DNA from: an uncultured Alphaproteobacteria bacterium
Lineage (GTDB): Bacteria; Pseudomonadota; Alphaproteobacteria; RF32; CAG-239
Length of the DNA stretch: 20,304 nucleotides
Reading direction: 5' to 3'
Assembly (NCBI GenBank): GCA_910580155.1
Contig: CAJTWX010000022.1
Location: 1-20,304, forward strand
Of the stretch, positions 7,759-15,372 are shown piece after piece. The notes under the pieces were generated by a model that had not been told where the DNA came from, searched no databases, and worked only from the letters and a program-made list of their open reading frames with translations. The position numbers were made by a program, and so were the translations under genes. Positions within the stretch are counted from its first letter, which is position 1. The number at the start of each line of letters is the position of its first letter.

Positions 7759-8830
7759 TGACGCATATAAAGGCAAAACAGTATTAGTAACTGGGCATAC
7801 GGGCTTTAAGGGTTCTTGGCTTTCGATTTGGCTGACGATGATGGGAGCCAAAGTGGTTGGCTATTCGCTTGACCCTTATTCTGATAAAGGCAACTTTGAA
7901 GCCTGCCATTTGCACGACAAACTTTTTGCCGATGTGCGCGGCGATACGAGAGATTTTGAAAAGCTAAACGAAACGGTCAAAAAGTATCAGCCGGAAATTA
8001 TTTTCCACCTCGCGGCGCAGGCTTTGGTACGCACGGCATATGAGCAGCCGAAAGAAACTTACGAAACCAACCTGATGGGGTCGCTCAATATTTTGGAAGC
8101 GGTACGAGCGAATGATTGTATTAAATACGCGGTGATGATTACCTCTGACAAATGCTATGAAAATGTGGAGCAGATTTGGGGATATAAAGAAACTGACCGT
8201 ATGGGCGGATATGACCCGTATTCTTCTTCCAAAGGCTGCACGGAATTGATGATTTCTTCTTATCGCAATTCTTATTTCAACCCTAAAGATTTTGCCAAGC
8301 ACGGCAAGGCGATTGCCGTTGTGCGCGCGGGCAATGTTATTGGCGGGGGAGATTGGTCGGATAATCGCTTAATTCCGGATTGCATCCGCTATATTGAGGC
8401 GGGCAAAGACATTGAAATCCGCAATCCGATTGCCACACGCCCGTGGGAACACGTTTTAGAGCCGTTGTCCGGTTATCTTAAAGTCGGGCAGAAACTGATG
8501 GAAGACCCGATAATTTATGCGACCGGATTTAACTTCGGGCCGCATATTTCTGCCAACAAGCCGGTTTTAGAAGTGGTGCGCCGTTTGGTGGACTATTATG
8601 GCAAAGGAAAAGTGGTGGACGCTTCCGACCCGAACGCCGTACACGAGAATACCCTTTTAAACCTTGATGTAACCAAAGCGTACGTTATGTTGCAGTGGGA
8701 AGCCAAATGGGGCTTGCAGGAAGCAGTTGAGAAAACGGTTGACTGGTATAAGGAAGCTTTAAACAGCAACGATATGTATGATTTCTGCGTGAAACAAATT
8801 TTAGACCACGGAGAACACAATGTTAAATAA
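7751..8830 (+). CDS. rfbG: CDP-glucose 4,6-dehydratase
   Basis: Converts CDP-glucose to CDP-4-keto-6-deoxyglucose with tightly bound NAD. The 359-residue protein has the cofactor motif GHTGFKG (15-21) and the active-site set T131-S-D133-K134 (MITSDKCYEN) with Y157 and K161 (YSSSK), matching the arrangement of characterised CDP-glucose dehydratases. Other diagnostic stretches are VRAGNVIGGGDWSDNRLIPD and RPWEHVLEPLSGYL. Length is normal. ATG 7751 is preceded by GGAAGGA inside the end of the previous gene, with which it overlaps by 8 bases; the next gene overlaps its end by 11 bases. It is the last gene in the island with composition like the core genes; AT content rises sharply just after. Confidence 0.96.
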   Translation: MYNDAYKGKTVLVTGHTGFKGSWLSIWLTMMGAKVVGYSLDPYSDKGNFEACHLHDKLFADVRGDTRDFEKLNETVKKYQPEIIFHLAAQALVRTAYEQPKETYETNLMGSLNILEAVRANDCIKYAVMITSDKCYENVEQIWGYKETDRMGGYDPYSSSKGCTELMISSYRNSYFNPKDFAKHGKAIAVVRAGNVIGGGDWSDNRLIPDCIRYIEAGKDIEIRNPIATRPWEHVLEPLSGYLKVGQKLMEDPIIYATGFNFGPHISANKPVLEVVRRLVDYYGKGKVVDASDPNAVHENTLLNLDVTKAYVMLQWEAKWGLQEAVEKTVDWYKEALNSNDMYDFCVKQILDHGEHNVK

Positions 8831-10445
8831 TTTACCTATATTTTCTGTATTGTTTTGTATAAATTCCTTTTATGTAAGGCAGTTAGTTGTTTTAATTACT
8901 TCAATTCAAAAAAACAATCCAAACAAAAATTTTAATTTCTATATTTTTCATACAGATTTATCCAAACACGATGAGGTGTTTCTAAAAGAATTGGAAAATC
9001 AAAAATGTAAGCTTATTTTCAAAAAAGTTGACAATACGTTTTTAAGTAATTTTAAAATCTCTGATTCAGCACGGCAAGACATATCTCTTGATACGTACTC
9101 CCGTTATTTAGCCGCAGATTTATTGCCTGAGCTTGATAAGATTTTATATCTGGATACAGATACTATTGTTAATGGGGATTTAAGCCCACTATATGAAATT
9201 GATTTAGATACTAATTGGGTTGGAGGAATAGAAGAACGTTGTTTATATAAGGATAAGTATGTTTTTGATAAATTAAATTTTTCTAAAAATGAAATTTATA
9301 TCAATGCCGGTGTTTTGTTGATGAATCTCAAAAAGATGAGAGAGGATCATTTTTTTGAGATTTTTTCCACTATATCCGAAAAATGTTGTTCTCTTATTAC
9401 TTATTCTGACCAAGATATTTTAAATCTTACAGCAAGAGGAAAAATCAAAAAATTAGATTGTATTTATAATATGACACCTGCTCATATTAACGACTTACCT
9501 TCTAAAAAAGTTTCAGCTGTTATTGTTCATTATACGGGAAAGTACAAACCTTGGACATTAGGAACATATTGCAATGATTTAAATTCTTTATGGCTTAAAT
9601 ATTACAATCAATCATTTTTAGCTAAAAGGCAAAAAGTTAAAGTATTTTGTATTTATCATACTTCAGCATATCGATTTGAAAACGATATGATTAGCCCTAT
9701 CCAAACTGGAAATTATGGTTTATATAACGGAATGGATATGTTACAATCTTGTGACGGTATACAAATTGATAATAAGAATAAAAATTACGGAGAACTAACG
9801 GCCTGGTATTGGGTATGGAAAAATTATTTACAAAATCATCCCGATTTAGAGTATGTCGGCTTTTGTCATTATAGGAGAATGCTTGATTACACTACATTTA
9901 CTCAAAAATCCCCTTTTTTACAAGGAATTTCCATACAACAATTTATAGATTCTTTCAATAATAAATACAGTTCAGATTTAGTGTATAATGCAATTAAGGA
10001 TTATGACATAGTTTTACCTAGAAAGTATAGTATAGTTCCAGAAGCAACTATTGAAGAGCAATACCTAGAATTTCATCCTCAAAAAGATTTAGAAATTCTC
10101 AAACAGATTATAATTGAAGATTATCCAGATTACATACCGGCTATGAATAAAGTAATGAATAGCAAAAGCGCATATTTCTGTTTACTATTCACAATGAAAA
10201 AAGATATTTTCATTCAATTTATGGAGTGGTCTTTTGACATTTTATCAAAATTAGAAAGTAAATCAGATTGGTCAAAGTATACTTCTTATTTCCATATAAG
10301 AGTACCGGCATTTTTAATTGAACGCTTTTTTAATGTGTGGTTATTACATAATTCCCCCAAATATGGTTGGAAAATATTAGAACGTGATGGTTATATTTTT
10401 TATGAATATTTTGAATTGCTCTTATTATCATTTAAATATTCATAA
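8820..10445 (+). CDS. Two-domain glycosyltransferase: GT8 fused to DUF4422
   Basis: A 541-residue protein with two sugar-transfer domains. Residues about 6-265 are GT8: the DxD is D112-T-D114 (LYLDTDTIVNGDL), followed by INAGVLLMNL (161-170), SDQDILN (196-202) and HYTGKYKPW (237-245). Residues about 273-525 are DUF4422, a family common in polysaccharide loci, recognised by KVFCIYHTSAYRFEND, YGELTAWYWVWKN (323-335) and VGFCHYRRML (346-355). It probably adds a hexose or galactofuranose-like unit; the substrate is unknown. ATG 8820 has GGAG 6 bases upstream and overlaps rfbG by 11 bases. The gene is far more AT-rich than its upstream neighbours, suggesting separate acquisition. A second frame with a repeat tail begins before its stop, so the true C-terminus may have been lost by frameshift. 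Confidence 0.88.
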   Translation: MLNNLPIFSVLFCINSFYVRQLVVLITSIQKNNPNKNFNFYIFHTDLSKHDEVFLKELENQKCKLIFKKVDNTFLSNFKISDSARQDISLDTYSRYLAADLLPELDKILYLDTDTIVNGDLSPLYEIDLDTNWVGGIEERCLYKDKYVFDKLNFSKNEIYINAGVLLMNLKKMREDHFFEIFSTISEKCCSLITYSDQDILNLTARGKIKKLDCIYNMTPAHINDLPSKKVSAVIVHYTGKYKPWTLGTYCNDLNSLWLKYYNQSFLAKRQKVKVFCIYHTSAYRFENDMISPIQTGNYGLYNGMDMLQSCDGIQIDNKNKNYGELTAWYWVWKNYLQNHPDLEYVGFCHYRRMLDYTTFTQKSPFLQGISIQQFIDSFNNKYSSDLVYNAIKDYDIVLPRKYSIVPEATIEEQYLEFHPQKDLEILKQIIIEDYPDYIPAMNKVMNSKSAYFCLLFTMKKDIFIQFMEWSFDILSKLESKSDWSKYTSYFHIRVPAFLIERFFNVWLLHNSPKYGWKILERDGYIFYEYFELLLLSFKYS

Positions 10446-10686
10446 GAGCAATTCAAAATATGAATTAAAGCTTTTTAATTGTTTACCAATATTTAAGAAA
10501 AATAATAGAGGCAAAAACATAAAATTTTATATATTGGGTCTTCCTTTATTTAAGAAGAAAATCACTTCCAATAAAATCAAATATGACTTCTTTGGCCTTC
10601 CTTGTTGGAAAACACGTATAAAAGGAAACATTAAAAGAAGTTATTTATTCGGTTTTATACCGTTGTTTAAACGTATCAAAAAATAA
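10387..10686 (+). CDS. Repeat-tail open frame, possibly the frameshifted C-terminus of the upstream glycosyltransferase
   Basis: An open frame in +1 relative to the GT8-DUF4422 gene, overlapping its last 59 bases and ending at 10686. Its first 20 or so codons, which overlap the GT gene, show nothing recognisable; from about 10456 it holds four 19-20-residue repeats with conserved prolines. No convincing ribosome binding site precedes ATG 10387 (or GTG 10384 or ATG 10405), so independent translation is doubtful. Similar basic FGxxPLFK-type tails are, to my recollection, found at the ends of glycosyltransferases, so one lost or gained base between 10384 and 10445 may have separated a tail from its enzyme. 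Alternatively it is a small basic protein. The stop overlaps the ribosome binding site of the next gene. Confidence 0.45.
   Translation: MVIFFMNILNCSYYHLNIHKSNSKYELKLFNCLPIFKKNNRGKNIKFYILGLPLFKKKITSNKIKYDFFGLPCWKTRIKGNIKRSYLFGFIPLFKRIKK
10456..10680 (+). repeat. Four protein repeats of 19-20 residues
   Basis: Within the +1 frame the units end in CLPIFKK, GLPLFKK, GLPCWKT and FIPLFKR. The conserved prolines are encoded at 10486, 10543, 10600 and 10660, spaced 19, 19 and 20 codons apart. Each unit is hydrophobic-aromatic, then Gly (or Cys) and Leu/Ile-Pro, then Phe/Trp-Lys and a basic stretch. The DNA copies have diverged, so this is an old duplication kept at protein level rather than a fresh tandem repeat. 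Confidence 0.75.
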
Positions 10687-10694
10687 GGAGAACT

Positions 10695-11450
10695 ATGATG
10701 GAAAATGCACATACCCAAAACTATTCGAATTTAAATAGTTACAAAGACCCCTAAGAATACATTTTAAAACATTATAAAGAATGGTCTTTTAAAAATTTTC
10801 TTGAACAGGATAATTTACAAGGAAATGCATTATATTTTTTAGTATTTGATACGAATTTTGGCTGTATTACTTTGGATTTTAGTGATACTTCTTTATTTTT
10901 GAATGAAAAAGAGAAATGCTATTTATGTAAAGATGGTGTAATCAGATTATTATCACCTAAAGATCTTTCTGTGGCTTATTGTGTTTCTGATCGTGAGAAA
11001 ATGATTAGAACAATGAATGCTTGCCAAAAATATATAGATAATATCTGTAAAAATAATGGATTTGATACCATCATCACAAAAATATTGGAAATAGAATTAA
11101 AACAAAATAAAAAACCAATGTATCTTTTTACAGAAGAAGAAATTTCTCTTTTATTAAAAAATGGTGATGATCAACAAAATAATATTTTAGTCGTGGACGA
11201 ATATGGATATGTTAATTTAATTCAAGATATATCTATTGCATATACCTATCCTGTACGTTATGAAACTTTTATAGCTAGAAATGGTTATGTTGGTGAAAAT
11301 TCAGGTGAAGAAACTGCATATAATTCTTACTTATCGCTTCTTTATGGATGGTTCAATTATTTGAAAACAAATGTTTCTCAATTTATTGATTATCCGATAA
11401 GTGAGAATAAAGATATTTTAGTTAAAAATATAAAAAAATACTATGACTAA
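10695..11450 (+). pseudogene. Hypothetical protein gene interrupted by an in-frame TAA at codon 20
   Basis: ATG 10695 (or ATG 10698) follows an AAGGAG site overlapping the previous stop codon, a strong start signal. The frame reads MMENAHTQNYSNLNSYKDP, meets TAA at 10752-10754, and then continues open in the same frame for 231 more codons to the stop at 11448-11450. The part after the stop (EYILKHYKEW onward) looks like normal coding sequence: a hydrophobic strand around ALYFLVFDTNFGCITLDF, a Cys pair CYLC, and a C-terminal half with YNSYLSLLYGWFNYL. A TTG restart at 10872 would keep 192 residues but has no ribosome binding site and loses a hydrophobic strand. I do not recognise the family; the context suggests a glycan-related role. 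The stop may be a recent mutation or a sequencing error. Confidence 0.65.
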
Positions 11451-11459
11451 TAATTGTGA

Positions 11460-11657
11460 TTTTTTATTATCTATATAGGCTGTTACCGGATTAAGAAGCT
11501 TAGCGGTTCATACATTCTTTCGGATAATCCTGTTTTACATCCCAAATTGTCTTATTGGTATTGTTGGAGATTAAGTGAGATAACTTTTGGCAAGGTCAAA
11601 AAGCAATATAAAAAACGTAAAGAGTTAAAAGTCGTTCTTAAACATTATTCTTTTTAA
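11460..11657 (+). pseudogene. C-terminal remnant of an unidentified gene
   Basis: From 11460 to the TAA at 11655-11657 there is an open frame of about 65 codons without a plausible start. It is preceded by stops (TAA, TAA, TGA) just after the end of the interrupted gene. The peptide contains SGSYILSDNPVLHPKLSYWY followed by a basic tail, KVKKQYKKRKELKVVLKHYSF in part, resembling the end of a glycosyltransferase or similar enzyme rather than random translation. It is less AT-rich than the gene before it. It marks the right edge of the polysaccharide island and is probably what is left after a deletion or replacement. No family could be named. Confidence 0.4.
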
Positions 11658-11675
11658 CCTTGCCTACCACTTTTT

Positions 11676-12200
11676 TTAAAAGAAATAATATCTGACGCCG
11701 ATGGTAAGTTCCTGTACATTTTTCTTGAAGAAATTGTCTTCGGGGAAGATATAGCGGTACATTGCGCGGATGCCGATATTGCTTGTCGGGTTCAGCTGGG
11801 CACCAAAACCTGCGCGGTAAGTTTTATCTTCAAAACCTTCCATTTTGGAACTTAATTTACCACCATCCAATGAATATTTACCATATCCGACGGTTGTCAG
11901 CAGCTCAACAACTCCTAAATTCAAGGTATCAAAAACGGCATCTACGCCATAAGCTGCCGGTTTGGTTTTGGAACCGTGCGCGGCATCGGTTGAGAAATAT
12001 TTTTGATAATATCCCTCCAATGACACAAACCCGAGAGCTTTTACGCCGACACTTAAAGCGCCACCGTTTAAGCTGTCGATATTGCCGTAGCCGTTTGGCG
12101 TTGCAGATACATAGTCAAGCCCTACGTGCGGGGAAACAATAAATGCGTGTGCATTAAACGACAGCATTGTTGCGGCAAGTACGGGATAAATTGTTTTCAT
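11676..12200 (-). CDS. Small outer-membrane beta-barrel protein
   Basis: A 174-residue protein with a signal peptide (MKTIYPVLAATMLSFNAHA, cleavage probably after A19), then alternating amphipathic strands with Gly/Tyr-rich turns, and the outer-membrane C-terminal signature ending in YYFF. Strands such as SLEGYYQKYF, NIGIRAMYRYIF and ELTIGVRYYF fit an eight-stranded OmpA-like or Opa-like porin fold (OMP_b-brl type). The barrel is about 155 residues, with no periplasmic peptidoglycan-binding domain. ATG 12200 has AAGGAG 7 bases upstream, and that site overlaps the stop of rnd, which ends 11 bases away, so the two are probably co-transcribed and coupled. Its specific role (adhesion, stability, transport) cannot be told. 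Confidence 0.82.
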   Translation of the reverse strand: MKTIYPVLAATMLSFNAHAFIVSPHVGLDYVSATPNGYGNIDSLNGGALSVGVKALGFVSLEGYYQKYFSTDAAHGSKTKPAAYGVDAVFDTLNLGVVELLTTVGYGKYSLDGGKLSSKMEGFEDKTYRAGFGAQLNPTSNIGIRAMYRYIFPEDNFFKKNVQELTIGVRYYFF

Positions 12201-12211
12201 AATTCAGCTCC

Positions 12212-13375
12212 TTAAAGTTCTTTAATGTTAATGTCACGGGTTTGCGGATTATACATCAATCCTAGTTTTCCGCGGCGGAAGTCTTCGGCTGTTTTGCCAA
12301 ATACGCCATAGCGCCAGCCGGTGAGAATCTGATTTTTCGCTTTGGGATTTTTGATGTATTCACGGAGATTTTTTTCCGAACTTATCAAGTGAGAAACGAC
12401 TCCGTATTCATTGCTTTTAATTTTTAAGAGCAAGCGCAAAATTTCATATAATGACTGCTGGCTTGGCGGCAGGGTTACATCACGTTCGCGGTCAAGCTTG
12501 CCAAGCGAACGGTCCAAACCTCTTTCAGCAAGAGCAGACAGTACTTCTATCATTTCTTTAGCTAATACGCTTTTAGCAATATCCGTACGCATTCCGCGGA
12601 CTTGTTTCATTTCTTCGAGAGTTTTCGGAAATGCTGATGCAATATTGATTAAAAAATCATCTTTGATAATATTCTGCCGCGATACGTTTTGCCGCATTGC
12701 CCGTTCCTCACGCCAAGCAGCAAGCGCTTTTAAGGCATTCACAAAAGCAACGGAGTGCCCGTTATGGCGAATTCTGAGCCACGCATCCTGCGGTTCAATT
12801 TTATAATGGCTTATATCAACTAAATCCGCCATATCTTCCTCAACCCAATTTTCGCGGTTGTTTTCTTTCAGATACAAGGCAATTTGATGATAGCAGGGCA
12901 ACAGATGAGTTACGTCGCCTGCTGCATATTCCATCTGTTCGTCTGTCAGCGGACGCAGTTGCCAGTTAGTCAAACGGCAAGATTTATCCAATTCTTTATC
13001 ACAATACACCCTGACCAGATTTTCATAACTGACGCAATCGCCCAGCCCGCACGCTTGTGCTGCTATCTGTGTATCAAAAACAGGGATTGGTATGGCTCCT
13101 GACAAGTTATAAATAATTTCTATATCCTGCCGGCCGGAGTGAAAAACTTTCAGAACTTTTTTATTTTGCATCAGCTCAAAAAAGGGCGTAAAATCCATCT
13201 CTTTCGCCAGTGGATCGAGCAAAAAAGCCCCCTCGTCATAGCCGACTTGTATCAGACAGGGGATGGAATAATAGGTTTTCTCGCGCAAAAATTCACAGTC
13301 TATCGCAATTACCTTTTGTTTTTTGAGGATTTTGCAGGCATCTTCCAGCTCTTTAGTATTATCAATCAAATTCAT
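12212..13375 (-). CDS. rnd: Ribonuclease D
   Basis: A 3'-5' exoribonuclease acting on tRNA and other structured RNA ends. The 387-residue protein has the DEDDy exonuclease residues D26 and E28 (IDCEF), D84 (HSGRQDIEI), and Y150 with D154 (YAAGDVTHL), followed by an HRDC domain (about 210-290, YKIEPQDAWLRI onward) and a second helical C-terminal domain with ILTGWRYGVFG. The length agrees with alphaproteobacterial RNase D. ATG 13375 has AAGGAA 8 bases upstream. It is divergent from aspS and upstream of the beta-barrel gene in the same transcription direction. Confidence 0.95.
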   Translation of the reverse strand: MNLIDNTKELEDACKILKKQKVIAIDCEFLREKTYYSIPCLIQVGYDEGAFLLDPLAKEMDFTPFFELMQNKKVLKVFHSGRQDIEIIYNLSGAIPIPVFDTQIAAQACGLGDCVSYENLVRVYCDKELDKSCRLTNWQLRPLTDEQMEYAAGDVTHLLPCYHQIALYLKENNRENWVEEDMADLVDISHYKIEPQDAWLRIRHNGHSVAFVNALKALAAWREERAMRQNVSRQNIIKDDFLINIASAFPKTLEEMKQVRGMRTDIAKSVLAKEMIEVLSALAERGLDRSLGKLDRERDVTLPPSQQSLYEILRLLLKIKSNEYGVVSHLISSEKNLREYIKNPKAKNQILTGWRYGVFGKTAEDFRRGKLGLMYNPQTRDINIKEL

Positions 13376-13442
13376 CGGGCTTGTTCCTTATTGTTTTTTT
13401 ATCACAATATAGGGGATTGTTTAAGATTTTTTTAATTTTAGC

Positions 13443-13471
13443 TTGCATTTATGCCAAATAAGGGATTTAAT
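13443..13471 (+). promoter_or_regulatory. Candidate promoter of aspS
   Basis: TTGCAT (13443-13448) and TTTAAT (13466-13471) with a 17-base spacer, 38 bases before the aspS ATG. Its position argues against the longer open frame that begins at TTG 13443, because transcription would start downstream of that codon. Confidence 0.5.
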
Positions 13472-13508
13472 GCGGATATTAGTGTTAACACCATATTTTG
13501 AGGTATTT

Positions 13509-15275
13509 ATGATTGAATACAGAACGCATACCTGCGGCGAGTTAAGAGCCGGAGACGCAGGAAAAAATGTTAAGCTTTCCGGCTGGATTCACCGCAAACG
13601 CAATTTGGGCAACTTATGCTTTATTGACCTTCGCGACCATTATGGCATTACGCAATGTGTGGTGGATAGCTCCAGCGATTTATTTAAGAAGTTTGAAGAT
13701 ATCCGCGTTGAAAGTGTGATTACCGTGGATGGAAAAGCCGTTTTGCGTGAAAGCGTGAATAAAAATATGCCGACCGGAGATATTGAGGTTTTGGTCGAAT
13801 CGGTTGAACTGCACTCTATGGCAGATGTACTGCCAATTCAGGTTTTCGGCGAAGATAATTCTCCCGAAGATATGCGTTTGAAATACAGATTTTTAGATTT
13901 GCGCCGCGAGAAAATTCATAATAATATTATTTTGCGCTGCCAAGTTATCAAAAGAATGCGCGAACTGATGGGTGAACAGGGCTTTCTGGAATATCAGACA
14001 CCGATTTTGACAGCTTCTTCCCCAGAAGGGGCGCGGGACTTTTTGGTTCCGTCACGTTTGAATCCGGGGAAATTTTATGCGCTACCGCAATCTCCGCAGC
14101 AGTTTAAACAGCTGTTGATGGTTTCGGGGTTTGACAGATATTTCCAGATTGCACCGTGTTTTCGCGATGAAGACCCGCGCGCTGACCGCTCCCCCGGCGA
14201 GTTTTACCAACTTGATATGGAGATGTCTTTTGCTACGCAGGAAGATGTGTTTGGCGTCATAGAAAAGACGATGGGAAGTATTTTTAACGAGTTTGCCAAC
14301 GGGAAGACAGTTGACCAAGCGCCGTTTCAGCGAATCGCATTTAGAGAGGCTATGCTGAAATACGGTTCTGATAAACCGGATTTACGCAATCCGCTTTACA
14401 TTCAGGATGCAACTGCATTCTTTAACAATTCCGGTTTTGGCGTTTATGACAGCAAAGCGGCAAATGGCGAAGAACTGCGCGCGATTGTTATTCCGCAAGC
14501 CGGCGAAAAACCACGTTCGTTTTTTGACAAGCTGGACGGCTTTGCCAAAGAAGAAGGTTTCGGCGGGATGGCTTATGTTGCGTTATCTTCTGCCGGAGCG
14601 AAAGGCATTGCCAAATTCTTTTCCGAAGAAAAAATGGCAGAGCTTAAAAATATGTTCGGCGTTAAAGAAGGCGATGCGATTGTCTTTATGGGCGGCAATA
14701 AAAAGCTTATCAATAAATTTGCCGGCAAAGTTCGCACCAAGTTGGGCGAAGAGCTGGATCTGATTGAGAAAAACGCATTCAGAATCTGCTGGATTGTCGA
14801 TTTCCCGTTTTATGAAGAAAATGAAGAAACCGGCGCGGTTGAATTTTCTCATAACCCGTTCTCTATGCCACAGGGCGGAATGGACTCACTTTTAAATAAA
14901 GACCCGTTGGAGATTTTGGCATATCAATTTGATATGGTTTGCAACGGCGTAGAACTGGCTTCTGGCGCAGTGCGCAACCACAAGCCGGAGATTATGTATA
15001 AAGCATTTGAAATTGCCGGTTATGACAACAGTGTGGTTGATAATAAATTCGGCGGTATGATTAACGCGTTTAAATATGGCGCTCCACCGCACGCAGGGTG
15101 TGCTCCCGGGGTTGACAGAACGGTTATGCTGCTCTTGGATGAGCCGATTATCCGTGATGTTATTCTCTTCCCCTTAAACGGCAAAGCGCAAGACTTGCTG
15201 ATGCAGGCTCCTAATACGGTCAACCAGCAGCAGATTGACGATTTGCATATTAAAATCGTGGAAGACAAAGAATAA
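13509..15275 (+). CDS. aspS: Aspartyl-tRNA synthetase
   Basis: Charges tRNA-Asp; in bacteria that make Asn-tRNA by transamidation it also charges tRNA-Asn. The 588-residue bacterial-type enzyme has an N-terminal OB-fold anticodon-binding domain (about 1-105, with SGWIHRKRNLGNLCFIDLRD), a class II core with motif 2 near 217-240 (FRDEDPRADRSPGEFYQLD), the inserted GAD domain, and motif 3 near 534 (GVDRTVMLLLDEP). The ATG at 13509 is chosen because GAGG lies 5 bases upstream and MIEYRTHTCGEL is the family N-terminus; an in-frame TTG at 13443 would add 22 residues with no homology and lies in the promoter. A terminator follows directly. Confidence 0.97.
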   Translation: MIEYRTHTCGELRAGDAGKNVKLSGWIHRKRNLGNLCFIDLRDHYGITQCVVDSSSDLFKKFEDIRVESVITVDGKAVLRESVNKNMPTGDIEVLVESVELHSMADVLPIQVFGEDNSPEDMRLKYRFLDLRREKIHNNIILRCQVIKRMRELMGEQGFLEYQTPILTASSPEGARDFLVPSRLNPGKFYALPQSPQQFKQLLMVSGFDRYFQIAPCFRDEDPRADRSPGEFYQLDMEMSFATQEDVFGVIEKTMGSIFNEFANGKTVDQAPFQRIAFREAMLKYGSDKPDLRNPLYIQDATAFFNNSGFGVYDSKAANGEELRAIVIPQAGEKPRSFFDKLDGFAKEEGFGGMAYVALSSAGAKGIAKFFSEEKMAELKNMFGVKEGDAIVFMGGNKKLINKFAGKVRTKLGEELDLIEKNAFRICWIVDFPFYEENEETGAVEFSHNPFSMPQGGMDSLLNKDPLEILAYQFDMVCNGVELASGAVRNHKPEIMYKAFEIAGYDNSVVDNKFGGMINAFKYGAPPHAGCAPGVDRTVMLLLDEPIIRDVILFPLNGKAQDLLMQAPNTVNQQQIDDLHIKIVEDKE

Positions 15276-15280
15276 AATTG

Positions 15281-15305
15281 AAAGGAGCTGTGAGGCTCCT
15301 TTTTT
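15281..15305 (+). terminator. Intrinsic terminator of aspS
   Basis: AAAGGAGC (15281-15288) pairs exactly with GCTCCTTT (15295-15302) around a TGTGAG loop and runs into a T tract to 15305, starting 5 bases after the aspS stop. Confidence 0.88.
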
Positions 15306-15338
15306 AATAAAAATCTTAATTTTAAATTAAAAAAATGC

Positions 15339-15366
15339 TTTACAATTTAAAAATCTAGTGTATAAA
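15339..15366 (+). promoter_or_regulatory. Candidate promoter of rpmI-rplT
   Basis: TTTACA (15339-15344) and TATAAA (15361-15366) with a 16-base spacer, just after the aspS terminator. It would give a leader of roughly 70 bases before rpmI. It is among the best promoter matches in the window. Confidence 0.55.
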
Positions 15367-15372
15367 TATGGG

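Noticed and set aside
10872..11450. Separate gene starting at TTG 10872
   Set aside because: No ribosome binding site precedes it, and the frame is protein-like upstream back to a TAA, with a strong start at 10695.
4208..11675. Insertion sequence or integrase-flanked genomic island
   Set aside because: No transposase, tRNA gene, terminal repeats or target duplications were seen; the island is defined only by content and composition.
13443..13508. Longer N-terminus of aspS from TTG 13443
   Set aside because: The extra 22 residues do not resemble AspRS, and the segment holds a promoter-like pair; ATG 13509 has GAGG at good spacing.
14407..14763. Open frame of 118 codons within aspS
   Set aside because: It is an alternative frame of a conserved synthetase with no independent start signal.
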